Below are positions 24,039 to 33,409 of a stretch of 58,008 bases of DNA, piece by piece. The notes under the pieces are model-generated. The model ran no database searches. It saw nothing but the letters and a program-made list of their open reading frames with translations, and had not been told where the DNA came from. How positions within the stretch are numbered: position 1 is the stretch's first letter; each line of letters starts with the position of its first letter. The stretch comes from Pseudomonadota bacterium (GTDB lineage: Bacteria > Pseudomonadota > Gammaproteobacteria > Steroidobacterales > Woeseiaceae), in the NCBI GenBank assembly GCA_027618995.1, contig JAQCGO010000012.1:1-58008 (forward strand), read 5' to 3'. The position numbers and the translations under genes are program-made.

Positions 24039-26408
24039 CTAGGATGCGGACCGTTCGGCGAAGGCGCGACCGCGTTTGCGTCGGTTGCTGAACGAAATCG
24101 GCTTATAGTTCTGCAGCCAGGCGCGCATCTTGTCCGCAGCGATCGGTTTGCTGAGCAGGAAGCCCTGCGCCTGCGTGCAACCCATCGCGGCGATCCGGCG
24201 CATCGTTTCAATGTCCTCCACGCCTTCGGCGACGACGCGCAGGCTCATGCTGTGGGCGAGTTTGACTGTCGTATCAACAATGGCCGCGTTGCGATCATCG
24301 CTGGTCAGAGTCATGACGAACGACTTGTCGAACTTGAGTTCGTGCAAGGGAATGTTGCGCAGCTGCGCCAGTGACGAGTGCCCGGTGCCAAAGTCATCCA
24401 TCGATAGCTTGACGCCAATGTCGCGCAGGCAATCGAGGATCGATACCGCGTGCACCAGGTTCTCCATAATCGAGCTTTCCGTCACTTCGATCGTGAGGCG
24501 CTCGGCAGGCAGGCCGTGTTCACTCAGTATCTGTATGACGTGATAGGGCAGGTATTCATCACGTAAATCGCGCGCCGACAGGTTGACGGATATATGCAGC
24601 TCGTGATCCAGCGAGTCCCAGTGCCTGCATTCGCGCACTGCTGCATCGAGAACATGCCTGGTTAGTGCGACGATCATCCCCGACTGCTCGGCGGCCGGTA
24701 TGAAGTCATCCGGTTGCAGAAAGCCGAGCACCGAATGCTCCCAGCGTACCAGCGCTTCCGCGCCACAAACCTTGCCGTCGGGCAACGAGACTTTTGGCTG
24801 GTACCAGACCTGCACATCGCCACGTCGCAATGCCGCAGGCAGGTCGTTGACAATACGCAGACGCCGCAGAAATTCATCCTCGCGCCCAGGCTGATAAACA
24901 CACACTCTTTCGTCGCCGGACTCGGCCTCGGTTCTCGCGATCGCGGCGAGGCGCAACAAGTCCGCGGCCGCCGTCGCATGGCGCGGAAACTCGGCAACAC
25001 CGACCCGCGTCTGCAGAATGACATTGATGCGTCCAAGCGTGATGCCGGATCCGAGCAGTCCTTCGATACGCTCGACATAGGACATTGCGCCGTCGACATC
25101 CTGGCCTGGCAATATCACAACGAATTCGTTAGTGCCCGTGTGGCAGAGGAATTCCTCCCCGGCAAGATTGCTACGCATTTGTCGTGCTGCCATTTTGATC
25201 AGCTCGTCGGTTGCGTTGTGTCCGAGCGTGGATGATATTTCGCTCATGCGCACGAGATCGATGGACAGCACGGTGACAGTGGACTGCGATTTTCGTGCCT
25301 GCTCGATCATGCCGGTCAGGCTCTTGAGTGTCAGCGCCCGGTTTGGCAGGTCGGTTAGAGGATCGTGCAATGCATGATGGGAGATGCGTTGTTCGCGCTC
25401 GGCAATCGCCGATTGCATCGCGTTACAGCTGTTCGCTAGTTCACCGAACTCGTCATTGGAGCGTACCGCGATGCGCGAGTTATAGTCTCCGGAGATCATG
25501 CGGCGTGCCGCCGCGGCCAGCGTTTTGATCGGCTCGGCAATTGACGTCGAAAACCACGCGCCGGCGAATGCGACCAACAGCAACAGTACAGCCGCGAAAA
25601 GAATCAGGCCCGCACGGGCTTCGGTGTACGGCAGCATGGCCTCGCGCAGCGACCGCTGCAAGACAACCAGGATGGCTTCGTCGCCCGCTACAAATTCCGT
25701 ATGAATGGTTAGCGCCTGGTCACCGTCGTGATTGGTCATGAATACCGAGTTGTTCTGAGCGTTCAGACTTAATCTGAGCGCTGCTCCGGTGCGCGTCGTC
25801 ACGATCGTTTTCGGTGGCGAGCCCGCAAGGACGAATGACGCATCGAGTCCGGTCAGTTCATGAATATGTGCCGCCAAAGTATCGTCGACGGGAAACCCGA
25901 CCACGACCCAGCCAATCGTGACCGGTGCTCGTAATGGCACCGTGTAAAGTTGATACGCGGCATCGGCAATGAACGCTGTAGACTCGCGCGGCTGTGACAG
26001 TGAACCGTCAGCGATCAGGGCAGGACTGATGAATGTCGCGGCGTCGAGCGTAACTGTGCTGACGATCGGATTGCCGTCGATGTCGAGTATGGCGAGGAAT
26101 TCTGTACCGATTCGCCTGCCGTGATTTTCGAGCACCGAGCGAATCGTATTTTCGTCACCCGTCGCACTCGCTTCCTTCAGGCCATAGTCCGCGGCCAGGA
26201 CTTCGACGCTGGTGCGCAACTGCTCGGAGCGAGCGGCGAGGTATTCGGTAACCACCATGGCGCCCGTGCCCAAAGATTCGCGCGCGCGTGATTGCACATC
26301 CTGCTCGACCGTCCGCATAACAGCGAACAGCGTCACGAGCTGGGCGACGCCCAACGGGACAAGTGTTAAAAGCAGCAATTTGCTGCGAAAGCTGGCGCGA
26401 ACCTGCAT
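24039..26408 (-). CDS. Membrane sensor with degenerate GGDEF and intact EAL domain
   Basis: The 789-residue protein has an N-terminal membrane anchor (about 10-30), an extracytoplasmic sensor region (about 35-260), a second helix (266-288), and HAMP (about 289-341). A GGDEF domain follows whose signature reads GTNEF (425-429), then an EAL domain starting near 535 with EALVRW at 551-556, NLSARD, EVTES, DDFGTGHSSL and EGVE. The altered GGDEF signature predicts no cyclase activity, while the EAL residues for c-di-GMP hydrolysis look complete. It is therefore probably a phosphodiesterase tuned by a periplasmic signal, divergent from the cupredoxin gene. Confidence 0.88.
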   Translation of the reverse strand: MQVRASFRSKLLLLTLVPLGVAQLVTLFAVMRTVEQDVQSRARESLGTGAMVVTEYLAARSEQLRTSVEVLAADYGLKEASATGDENTIRSVLENHGRRIGTEFLAILDIDGNPIVSTVTLDAATFISPALIADGSLSQPRESTAFIADAAYQLYTVPLRAPVTIGWVVVGFPVDDTLAAHIHELTGLDASFVLAGSPPKTIVTTRTGAALRLSLNAQNNSVFMTNHDGDQALTIHTEFVAGDEAILVVLQRSLREAMLPYTEARAGLILFAAVLLLLVAFAGAWFSTSIAEPIKTLAAAARRMISGDYNSRIAVRSNDEFGELANSCNAMQSAIAEREQRISHHALHDPLTDLPNRALTLKSLTGMIEQARKSQSTVTVLSIDLVRMSEISSTLGHNATDELIKMAARQMRSNLAGEEFLCHTGTNEFVVILPGQDVDGAMSYVERIEGLLGSGITLGRINVILQTRVGVAEFPRHATAAADLLRLAAIARTEAESGDERVCVYQPGREDEFLRRLRIVNDLPAALRRGDVQVWYQPKVSLPDGKVCGAEALVRWEHSVLGFLQPDDFIPAAEQSGMIVALTRHVLDAAVRECRHWDSLDHELHISVNLSARDLRDEYLPYHVIQILSEHGLPAERLTIEVTESSIMENLVHAVSILDCLRDIGVKLSMDDFGTGHSSLAQLRNIPLHELKFDKSFVMTLTSDDRNAAIVDTTVKLAHSMSLRVVAEGVEDIETMRRIAAMGCTQAQGFLLSKPIAADKMRAWLQNYKPISFSNRRKRGRAFAERSAS

Positions 26409-26517
26409 AAAGTAATACCGAAAATCAGTGGCCTATAAATGATAGGCAGATTTAGTCAAATAGAGTGTGCGGCGGGTCACGGTTAGTTCAGCACTAGTGC
26501 TTATAGACTGACAGGCA

Positions 26518-27189
26518 ATGCTAAAAGGGTCCGGAATTCGCCTTGGGGCGGCGCTACTTGCACTACTGTTTTTGACGGCGGGCAATAGCGTTGTGCATGC
26601 GACGTCCGTCGACGTACAGGTCCTGGGTCCCGACGGCGAGCCAGTGTCGGAGGTCGCGGTATTTGTGGTGGCGCCGGCTGCGGCGGCGCGGATGTCGGCG
26701 GTCGCTACAGCGACAATGGACCAGATTGATACTTGCTTCGTGCCGCATATGCTGGTTGTGCAGAAAGGCACTGCAGTCGAGTTCCCGAACAGCGATGTCG
26801 TTGCGCACCACGTGTATTCATTCTCCAAGCCGAACAATTTTGTGCTGCCGCTGTACAAGGGCGACGCACATGCGCCGATCACGTTCGAGCATGCAGGCGT
26901 CGTCATCCTCGGCTGCAACATTCATGACGGCATGCTCGGCTACATCGTGGTCGTCGACAGCGGTGTTTTCGGCATAACCGATGTGGCTGGCCGGGTCACG
27001 CTCGAATTGGAAGCCGGCGCGGGCGACTACCTGGTCAACATCTGGAGTCCGCGTATTCGCGACGATCAGGAATCGCTGCAAAAAACTGTCAGTCGCCAGT
27101 CGGACGCCACCCTGGTATTCGGACTGCAGAAAAAACTGCGGCCGCCGCATGATGCTCAATCGACTGCCGTGAAATGGTCAGAATACTGA
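26518..27189 (+). CDS. Exported cupredoxin-domain protein
   Basis: The 223-residue protein has a signal peptide (about 1-29) and a methylamine-utilisation-protein/plastocyanin-like domain. The type 1 copper ligands are visible: His97/98 in AHHVYSFS, C133 in LGCNIHD, H136 and M139 (GML). After the copper site comes a carboxypeptidase-regulatory-like region (FGITDVAGRVTLELEAGAGD). It is likely a periplasmic electron carrier or copper-binding protein. Its end overlaps the start of the amber-interrupted gene by 16 bases, implying a joint function. Confidence 0.82.
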   Translation: MLKGSGIRLGAALLALLFLTAGNSVVHATSVDVQVLGPDGEPVSEVAVFVVAPAAAARMSAVATATMDQIDTCFVPHMLVVQKGTAVEFPNSDVVAHHVYSFSKPNNFVLPLYKGDAHAPITFEHAGVVILGCNIHDGMLGYIVVVDSGVFGITDVAGRVTLELEAGAGDYLVNIWSPRIRDDQESLQKTVSRQSDATLVFGLQKKLRPPHDAQSTAVKWSEY

Positions 27190-28427
27190 TTGTCGTGGCG
27201 TTGTTCGGCGCGGCTGGCGTCGCCGCCAACGCAGTCGAGATCGCACCGGGACATACCACCGACATCGGTCTCGATGTCGGCTACATCGATGTCTCGGGTT
27301 ACCCGTCATGGACTGACGGATCCGTTGGCAAGCTGCGCTACAGCGATGACGGTTTTGTTCTGAATCGTGCGTTTGTCGATTATCGCGGGCGCTGGGCTGA
27401 CAGCCTGCATGCACATGTCGTGCTCGAGGGCTACGACGACGATATTGGCAGCGCCATCGATTTTACCCAGGCCTACCTGGAGTGGCGGCCGGTACCCCGG
27501 TCGGCTACTCGCTACCGGCTAAAGCTCGGTGCGTTTTACCCGCGGATATCGTTGGAGAACGTCGACGCCTCCTGGAGCAGCCCATATGCGGCGAGCTCGT
27601 CGGCAATCAATACCTGGATCGCAGAAGAAATTCGTACGTTTGGAGCCGAGCTGTCGATCAGTCGGCGGCCTGCAACACTGGGCGGGCTGCACGCGTTCTC
27701 GGCAGATGTCGCGGCGTTCCGCGGCAACGACCCGGCCGGTGCACTACTCGCATGGAAAGGCTGGTAGGTACATGATCGGCAATCGCGCCTCGGTGACGAA
27801 TTGCCGTTGCCGCCAATGCCGCAGATTCAGCCCGGCATGATGTTTGAGGATCAGGATCCATTCGTGGATCCGTTTCGCGAGATCGATGGTCGAACTGGTT
27901 TCTACGTCAACGGCGAGTGGCGCTACGTTGAGAAATGGCTGCTGCGAACGGGCTTTTATGACAACCGTGCCGATCCGACGCTCATCGAGGACGGCCAATA
28001 CGCCTGGCACACGAAGTTTGTGCATTTCGGCCTGCAAACGACCTTGCCCGGCGATGTCGGAGTGATCGCGCAATGGATGACGGGCTCAACCGTAATGGGG
28101 GATGTTCTGTACTCAAACGGCGCTCACGCTGTTGACGTGGAATACGACAGCTACTTTGCCTTGTTGAGCAAGCAATCCGGCAGGCATCGATTGTCGCTTC
28201 GCTATGACAATTTCGAGGTTACGCAAAACGACAACACGCGCGAGGACAACAACCCGGAAAACGGCTACGCTCTGACACTGGCCTGGCAGCTCAGTCTGGC
28301 AGACAAACTCAATCTCGTCGCAGAATGGATCAGTATCAAGACCCATCATTGCGGGTGGGTTTATTATGACCTAGAACCGACTGAAACCGAAACACAATTC
28401 CAGCTATCGCTGCGACTGCGTCTGTAG
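27174..28427 (+). pseudogene. Exported beta-strand-rich (porin-like) protein split by an in-frame TAG
   Basis: One continuous frame of 417 codons runs from ATG 27174 to TAG 28425-28427, interrupted once by TAG at 27765-27767. The first half (197 residues) has a signal peptide (to about residue 20) and alternating beta strands such as YRLKLGAFYPRISLEN. The second half continues immediately (VHDRQSRLGDELPLPP and so on) and ends in a barrel-like TQFQLSLRLRL. The motif flow across the stop indicates one outer-membrane-like protein with a nonsense codon. It is encoded after the cupredoxin gene. No family name is assigned. Confidence 0.75.
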
Positions 28428-28571
28428 TTCCTCTGAATAATCGAATTTTCGCATAGCCGTCTACGGCACAGCGCAGAAAATAAACGATTGTCGATGCGAA
28501 ATGATCGAAAGCAGGGACTCGGGAGACAAATCCTATACTATGTGATGCCGCAAAGACGGTGGAGAGAAATT

Positions 28572-30122
28572 GTGAAGACAGCACGGCCGCATTCAGAGCA
28601 CGGCTTCGAAGTCGGGCAAGACAATGTTCGCGTTCTCGGACTCGATATTCACAATCCGGTGTTCATGGTGTCGGCCGTGCTGGTGGTTGCGTTTGTTGTC
28701 GGCACCTTGTTGTTTCTCGATTCGGCCGGCGCTGCGTTTTCCGCCATGCGTGTCTGGATAACGAGCAAGTTTGACTGGCTGTTCATGATCTCGATGAACG
28801 TGTTCGTGTTATTCAGCCTGTACGTTGCATTCAGCAAACTGGGCAATGTCCGTCTCGGTGGCGCGGACGCAAAACCGCGCTACGGTTACCCGAGCTGGTT
28901 GTCGATGTTGTTCGCGGCCGGCGTTGGCATCGGGCTGATGTTCTACGGTGTACTTGAGCCGGTGACGCATACGCTACATCCGCCACTTGGCATCGACCCG
29001 GCCGATCAAAAGGCGGCGATGGCCGCGGGCATGTCAGCCGCAATTTTCCATTGGGGCCTGCATGCCTGGGGTGTATACGCCGTCGTTGGTCTTGCGCTCG
29101 CCTTTTTTTGTTTCAATCGTGGTTTGCCGCTGGTGATGCGATCGGCGTTCTATCCGTTACTCGGCAATCGAGTCCGGGGAGGTTTCGGCCACGTGATTGA
29201 TGTTACAGCGGTGCTGGCGACAATCTTTGGTCTGGCGACCTCTCTCGGTCTAGGTGCTGAACAGTTGGCGGGTGGCCTTAAGTATTTGTTCGATATCGAG
29301 CCGCGCGGTTCGATCAAGATCCTTCTCATTACTGCGATTATTGCCCTTGCTTTAGCTTCGGTGGTATCGGGGCTCGACAAGGGCGTGAAGCTGCTGAGCG
29401 AAATCAACATGGCCATGGCCGGGTTGCTGTTGTTGTTCATCATCGTCGCCGGCCCCAGCCTTTTCATACTGAAGACGATGATCGTGTCGGTCGTTGATTA
29501 TGGCCGCCACCTGATTCCGCTAAGCAACTGGATCGGACGCGAAGACACGGCGTTTTATCATGGATGGTCGACATTCTATTGGGCCTGGTGGGTTGCCTGG
29601 TCACCGTTTGTTAGCATGTTCATCGCGCGCATCAGCTATGGCCGCACTGCCCGGGAGTTCGTCACCTGGGTCTTGATTATTCCGACGCTCATCGGTGTCA
29701 TCTGGATGTCGACGCTCGGTGGCACCGCCTTGCATCAATTGCTGGTCGATGGCTACCGGGGCGTGGCCGAGGCAGTTCCCGAACTCGCGTTGTTCAAGAT
29801 GCTGGAGGGTTTGCCGTTCACCAACATCGTGTCAACCGCGTCACTGTTCCTGATTGCTATTTTCTTTGTGACATCCGCTGATTCCGGGTCACTGGTCGTC
29901 GATACAATCACGGCGGGCGGAAAAATGGATTCTCCCGTCATACAGCGTGTGTTCTGGTGCGTGCTGGTTGGCCTCGTAGCAATCGTTCTGTTGCTCGGTG
30001 GCGGCATCAATTCATTACAGGCGCTGGTGATATCGGTCGGCCTGCCGTTCTGCGTCGTGCTGCTGCTTATGTGCGTGAGCCTGCACAAAGGCCTGCGCGA
30101 GGAAGTCGATCAGTCGCAATAA
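28572..30122 (+). CDS. BCCT-family betaine/carnitine/choline transporter
   Basis: The GTG at 28572 is preferred because GGAGAG lies five bases upstream; starts at 28494 or 28545 are possible. The 516-residue protein has the twelve-helix BCCT pattern with the glycine stretch AAGVGIGLMFYGVLEP and the aromatic box WAWWVAWSPFVSMFIARISYGRT, which forms the trimethylammonium cage in BetP and CaiT. It imports glycine betaine, carnitine, gamma-butyrobetaine or choline. The GVGIGLM form is closer to sodium-coupled BetP than to the antiporter CaiT. It starts the quaternary-amine region and would supply its substrates. Confidence 0.88.
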   Translation: MKTARPHSEHGFEVGQDNVRVLGLDIHNPVFMVSAVLVVAFVVGTLLFLDSAGAAFSAMRVWITSKFDWLFMISMNVFVLFSLYVAFSKLGNVRLGGADAKPRYGYPSWLSMLFAAGVGIGLMFYGVLEPVTHTLHPPLGIDPADQKAAMAAGMSAAIFHWGLHAWGVYAVVGLALAFFCFNRGLPLVMRSAFYPLLGNRVRGGFGHVIDVTAVLATIFGLATSLGLGAEQLAGGLKYLFDIEPRGSIKILLITAIIALALASVVSGLDKGVKLLSEINMAMAGLLLLFIIVAGPSLFILKTMIVSVVDYGRHLIPLSNWIGREDTAFYHGWSTFYWAWWVAWSPFVSMFIARISYGRTAREFVTWVLIIPTLIGVIWMSTLGGTALHQLLVDGYRGVAEAVPELALFKMLEGLPFTNIVSTASLFLIAIFFVTSADSGSLVVDTITAGGKMDSPVIQRVFWCVLVGLVAIVLLLGGGINSLQALVISVGLPFCVVLLLMCVSLHKGLREEVDQSQ

Positions 30123-30850
30123 TCGGGCGCGCGCCGGTCGAGTAGCCTGAGCAACGCGGGCCACTCGTATTTGCCGTGCGGGAACAGGACGTATTGCGCT
30201 GCGGCGTTACGGCAGACATCGTCGGGCAGGACGCGATATTTCGCGCCACTCGACATGACCTGTATCTGTACTTTGCAGGAGCGCTCGAGATAGTACATCA
30301 ACATGAAGGCCTCGCCGACGGTCGCGCCGCAGGTCAGCAAACCGTGATTGCGCAGGATCAAGACGTTCTTGTCGCCGAGATCGGCCGCCAGTCGCTGGCG
30401 TTCCTCGAGTGTCGTCGATAAGCCCTCGTAGTCGTGGTAGGCGACCTGCTCGAAATACGGCATGGCGTCCTGCACCAGCGGAACCAGGCCATCCTCAAGC
30501 GCGGATACGGCGAGGCCGTATTCGGAATGGCTATGCAGGACACAATTCACATTCGGGCGCGCCGCGTGGATGGCGCTATGGATGATGAATCCGGTCAGGT
30601 TGACGTCGTCGATATCGCTGCTTGCGGAGCCGGGATCAATAACGTTGCCCTCGAGATCCAGCGTCATCAGGTTGGACGCGGTGATCTCATCGTGTCGCAG
30701 GCCGAAGCGATTAATAAGAAATGTTTCGGAGCCAGGCACCTTGGCCGTTATGTGATTCCAGATAATGTCCGAGAAACCGAACATGTCAGCGAGACGATAA
30801 CAAGCGGCGAGATCGACGCGGGTTTGCCATTCAGCGACAGAATATCTCAT
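30110..30850 (-). CDS. Class II aldolase/adducin-family protein
   Basis: Starting at ATG 30850, which overlaps the LysR stop by four bases, the protein has 246 residues. The zinc-site motifs CVLHSHSEYGLAVSA and LRNHGLLTCG, with a nearby Glu/His, match the class II aldolase fold (fuculose-phosphate aldolase, ribulose-5-P epimerase, adducin head). It may cleave or isomerise a hydroxyacid or sugar phosphate; no specific substrate can be given. It is co-transcribed with the GcvA-like regulator, and its end overlaps the convergent BCCT gene by 13 bases. Confidence 0.78.
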   Translation of the reverse strand: MRYSVAEWQTRVDLAACYRLADMFGFSDIIWNHITAKVPGSETFLINRFGLRHDEITASNLMTLDLEGNVIDPGSASSDIDDVNLTGFIIHSAIHAARPNVNCVLHSHSEYGLAVSALEDGLVPLVQDAMPYFEQVAYHDYEGLSTTLEERQRLAADLGDKNVLILRNHGLLTCGATVGEAFMLMYYLERSCKVQIQVMSSGAKYRVLPDDVCRNAAAQYVLFPHGKYEWPALLRLLDRRAPDYCD

Positions 30851-31737
30851 GATGTCTGGTCTCTCTGTTGCATTAGCCATTCTTTGAATTCCCTCACCGC
30901 AGCGCGTTGCAGATGTTGTTTCGGGCAAACGACATAGTAAGCGAAATCACTGCGCAAGGTGGCTTCGAAGGGTCGTACCAGGCGGCCGGCCTCGAGGTGA
31001 TCGGCGACAAAAGGCCTTGATCCGAGCGCGATGCCGAGGCCGTTGACGGCGGCATGGATGAGCACATTCGTATCGTCCATTACGGTGCCACGCGTCGGGT
31101 TCACGCCGTTGACCCCCGCCAGCGCAAGCCAGGCCGACCAGTTGTGAATATCCGCATCATGCAACAGCGTGTGGTGGCGCAAATTGCTGGCATCTGTCAG
31201 CGCGTGTTCGCCCCGCAGGTAGCTCGGCGCACAGACCGGGAAAAAGTCGATACTGAGCAACTTGTCGGCGATGACGCCTGCCCAGTCGCCCTTGCCGTAG
31301 GTTACCGCAAGGTCAATCGCCTGGCGCGCAAAGTCGGCCGGCTCGTTGGAATGCCGCAGCGACAAATCGATACGCGGATGTTTACGTCGAAAGTCCTCGA
31401 GCCGGGGTGAGAGCCATTTCGCGGCGAATGACGGCGCAAGTCGTACCGTAATCGCAGAACCCGACTTGCTGTTGGTGAGGTCTGCGACTGTTTGACTGAT
31501 CTGGTCGAACGCACTGCGCACCACAGGCAGCAGCGCCTTGCCGCTGTTGGTCAGTTCCAGTTGTCGCGGCAGGCGCAGGAACAGCGCTTTGCCCAGGTGT
31601 TCCTCGAGCGATTTGACCTGGTGGCTGATGGCCGCCTGGGTCACCTTCAATTCGGCGGCCGCGAGCGTAAAGCTCAAATGTCGGCCGGCCGCCTCAAAGG
31701 CTCGCAGGCTGGTCAATGGCGGCAGGCGACGCGACAT
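30847..31737 (-). CDS. LysR-family regulator, GcvA-like
   Basis: The start at 31737 (MSRRLPPLTSLRAFEAAGRH) is chosen because it matches the usual GcvA-type N-terminus and leaves the palindrome at 31754-31768 outside the gene. The 296 residues contain a winged helix (about 17-60, FTLAAAELKVTQAAISHQVK) and a periplasmic-binding-like effector domain. GcvA controls glycine cleavage in enterobacteria. Here the regulator is divergent from a methyltransferase gene set whose end product is probably glycine, so it may sense glycine, betaine or a related amine. Confidence 0.85.
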   Translation of the reverse strand: MSRRLPPLTSLRAFEAAGRHLSFTLAAAELKVTQAAISHQVKSLEEHLGKALFLRLPRQLELTNSGKALLPVVRSAFDQISQTVADLTNSKSGSAITVRLAPSFAAKWLSPRLEDFRRKHPRIDLSLRHSNEPADFARQAIDLAVTYGKGDWAGVIADKLLSIDFFPVCAPSYLRGEHALTDASNLRHHTLLHDADIHNWSAWLALAGVNGVNPTRGTVMDDTNVLIHAAVNGLGIALGSRPFVADHLEAGRLVRPFEATLRSDFAYYVVCPKQHLQRAAVREFKEWLMQQRDQTS

Positions 31738-31753
31738 GGATACGATTCCGGAC

Positions 31754-31768
31754 ATTAGAATAACTAAT
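31754..31768. promoter_or_regulatory. LysR operator, GcvA-type CTAAT palindrome
   Basis: ATTAG-AATAA-CTAAT is a perfect 5-5-5 inverted repeat containing a T-N11-A LysR box (T31755, A31767). CTAAT is the half-site reported for E. coli GcvA. It lies between the divergent regulator and the mttB-like gene, 96 bases before the latter, a normal position for activation of mttB and autoregulation of the LysR gene. Confidence 0.7.
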
Positions 31769-31863
31769 GCATAGTACAACAGATTTCAATTGCTGCCATA
31801 CCCCCTTCACCGTGAAAATCAGCGCCCAATTAATGGCTTGACACAACACGAGGCAGGTCAATC

Positions 31864-33408
31864 ATGGCACGACGATCGGGCGGTCGAGAGGCACGTAAGG
31901 CTTTGCGCAGCGCGCCGCTGGCGGAGGCGACCAAGCCGGTCCATCCGGGCGAGCGTGGTGGTCATTACCGGCCGCTGACCGAGTCCGGCATTGTGGCCAT
32001 CAACGACAATGTTTTTCGCATCCTTGCCGAAGTCGGCTTCAACGACGCGACGCCACACTGCATTGAAACGTGTACAGCCGTCGGTGCCATCATGGGCAAC
32101 GACGGTCGCCTGCGAATGCCGCGGGACGTGGTGGAAAACGCGCTTGATCTGGCGGCACGAAACCTGACGCTGCATGCACAGGATCCGAAATACGATCTGC
32201 ACCTCAGCGGCTCGCGCGTGCATTTCTCCACCGCTGGCGCCGCAGTAATGATCGCGGAACCACTCAAGAACAGCTATCGCGATTCGACGGCGCAGGATTT
32301 GTACGACATGGCGCGCATTGTTGATAACTGCGAGCACATTCACATGTTCCAGCGCATGTGCGTGTTGCGCGATGTTGGCAATACCTACGAGATGGATCTC
32401 AACACGACCTACTGTTCGGTGTCCGGAACCAGCAAACACGTCGGCGCAAGCTGGGCGAATACGGATAACCTGAGCAAAACGCTGGAGATGTTGCATATCA
32501 TTGCCGGTGGCGAAGACAAATGGCGCGCACGGCCGTTTGTCAGCCAGTCCAATTGTTTCGTCGTACCGCCGATGAAGTTCGCGCAGGATGCACTCGAGTG
32601 CCTGCGCGTTGCCGTTGAAGGCGGCATGCCGGTCTTATTGTTGTCAGCCGGGCAGGCAGGCGCGACTACGCCGGCATGTCTCGCGGGGGCCGTGTCACAG
32701 GCGTGGGCCGAGGTGTTGGGCGGGCTCGTGTACCTGAATGCGATCAAACCCGGTGCGCCGGCCATACTCGGCGCCTGGCCATTCGTTTCCGACCTGCGGA
32801 CCGGGGCGATGAGCGGTGGCTCACCCGAGCAGGGCCTGCTGTCGGCCGCCTGCGCGCAGATGGGGCTCTATTACGATTTGCCCTTCGGTACAGCGTGCGG
32901 TATGTCGGATTCCAAGTTCCCGGACTATCAGGCGGGCGCCGAACGTGCCTACACCCTGGTGCCGCCGGCCTTGTCCGGCGCGAATCTGATTTACGAAGCC
33001 GCTGGCATGTACGCCAGTTTGCTGGGCGCCTGCCCGGAGAGTCTTTTGCTCGACAACGACGTGCTCGGCGCCGTAATGCGCATAACCCGCGGCATCGAAA
33101 TCAACGAGGAAACCCTGAGTTTCGAAAACGTTTCCGATACCTGCCTTGGCGGCACAGGACATTACCTGGGATCTGACCAGACCCTCGCCGTCATGCAGAG
33201 CGAGTATATTTACCCCGAGTTCGCAGACCGCAGCAGTCCGAACGTGTGGCAGCAGGCCGGCAAGCCGGTATTGCTGCACAAGGCCGTTGCGCGGCGTGAT
33301 GAAATTCTGGCCACTTATTTTCCCAAACACATTTCGGATGAGACCGACCGAAAAATACGTGAGCAATTTCCCATTGCTCTGACGCCACAAGCAACAGGAC
33401 GCGGCTGA
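31864..33408 (+). CDS. MttB-superfamily methyltransferase, non-pyrrolysine (MtgB-like)
   Basis: The 514-residue protein belongs to the trimethylamine methyltransferase (MttB, PF06253) superfamily, with an N-terminal RRSGGREARK tail and the TIM-barrel core (SGTSKHVGASWAN, LPFGTACGMSDSKFPD, DTCLGGTGHYLG). The reading frame has no internal UAG, unlike true pyrrolysine-containing MttB, so it resembles MtgB-type enzymes that demethylate quaternary amines such as glycine betaine. The corrinoid partner is encoded one base downstream. The context of carnitine and betaine genes favours glycine betaine as the methyl donor, but the substrate is not proven. Confidence 0.85.
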   Translation: MARRSGGREARKALRSAPLAEATKPVHPGERGGHYRPLTESGIVAINDNVFRILAEVGFNDATPHCIETCTAVGAIMGNDGRLRMPRDVVENALDLAARNLTLHAQDPKYDLHLSGSRVHFSTAGAAVMIAEPLKNSYRDSTAQDLYDMARIVDNCEHIHMFQRMCVLRDVGNTYEMDLNTTYCSVSGTSKHVGASWANTDNLSKTLEMLHIIAGGEDKWRARPFVSQSNCFVVPPMKFAQDALECLRVAVEGGMPVLLLSAGQAGATTPACLAGAVSQAWAEVLGGLVYLNAIKPGAPAILGAWPFVSDLRTGAMSGGSPEQGLLSAACAQMGLYYDLPFGTACGMSDSKFPDYQAGAERAYTLVPPALSGANLIYEAAGMYASLLGACPESLLLDNDVLGAVMRITRGIEINEETLSFENVSDTCLGGTGHYLGSDQTLAVMQSEYIYPEFADRSSPNVWQQAGKPVLLHKAVARRDEILATYFPKHISDETDRKIREQFPIALTPQATGRG

Positions 33409-33409
33409 T

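Noticed and set aside
27801..28427. Separate gene starting at TTG 27801
   Set aside because: It is in the same frame as the upstream part and its sequence continues directly from it across the TAG; no ribosome site precedes 27801.
31838..31843. TTGACA before the mttB-like gene as a -35 box
   Set aside because: A -10 element at normal spacing would overlap the start codon at 31864, which would need leaderless translation despite a visible ribosome site.
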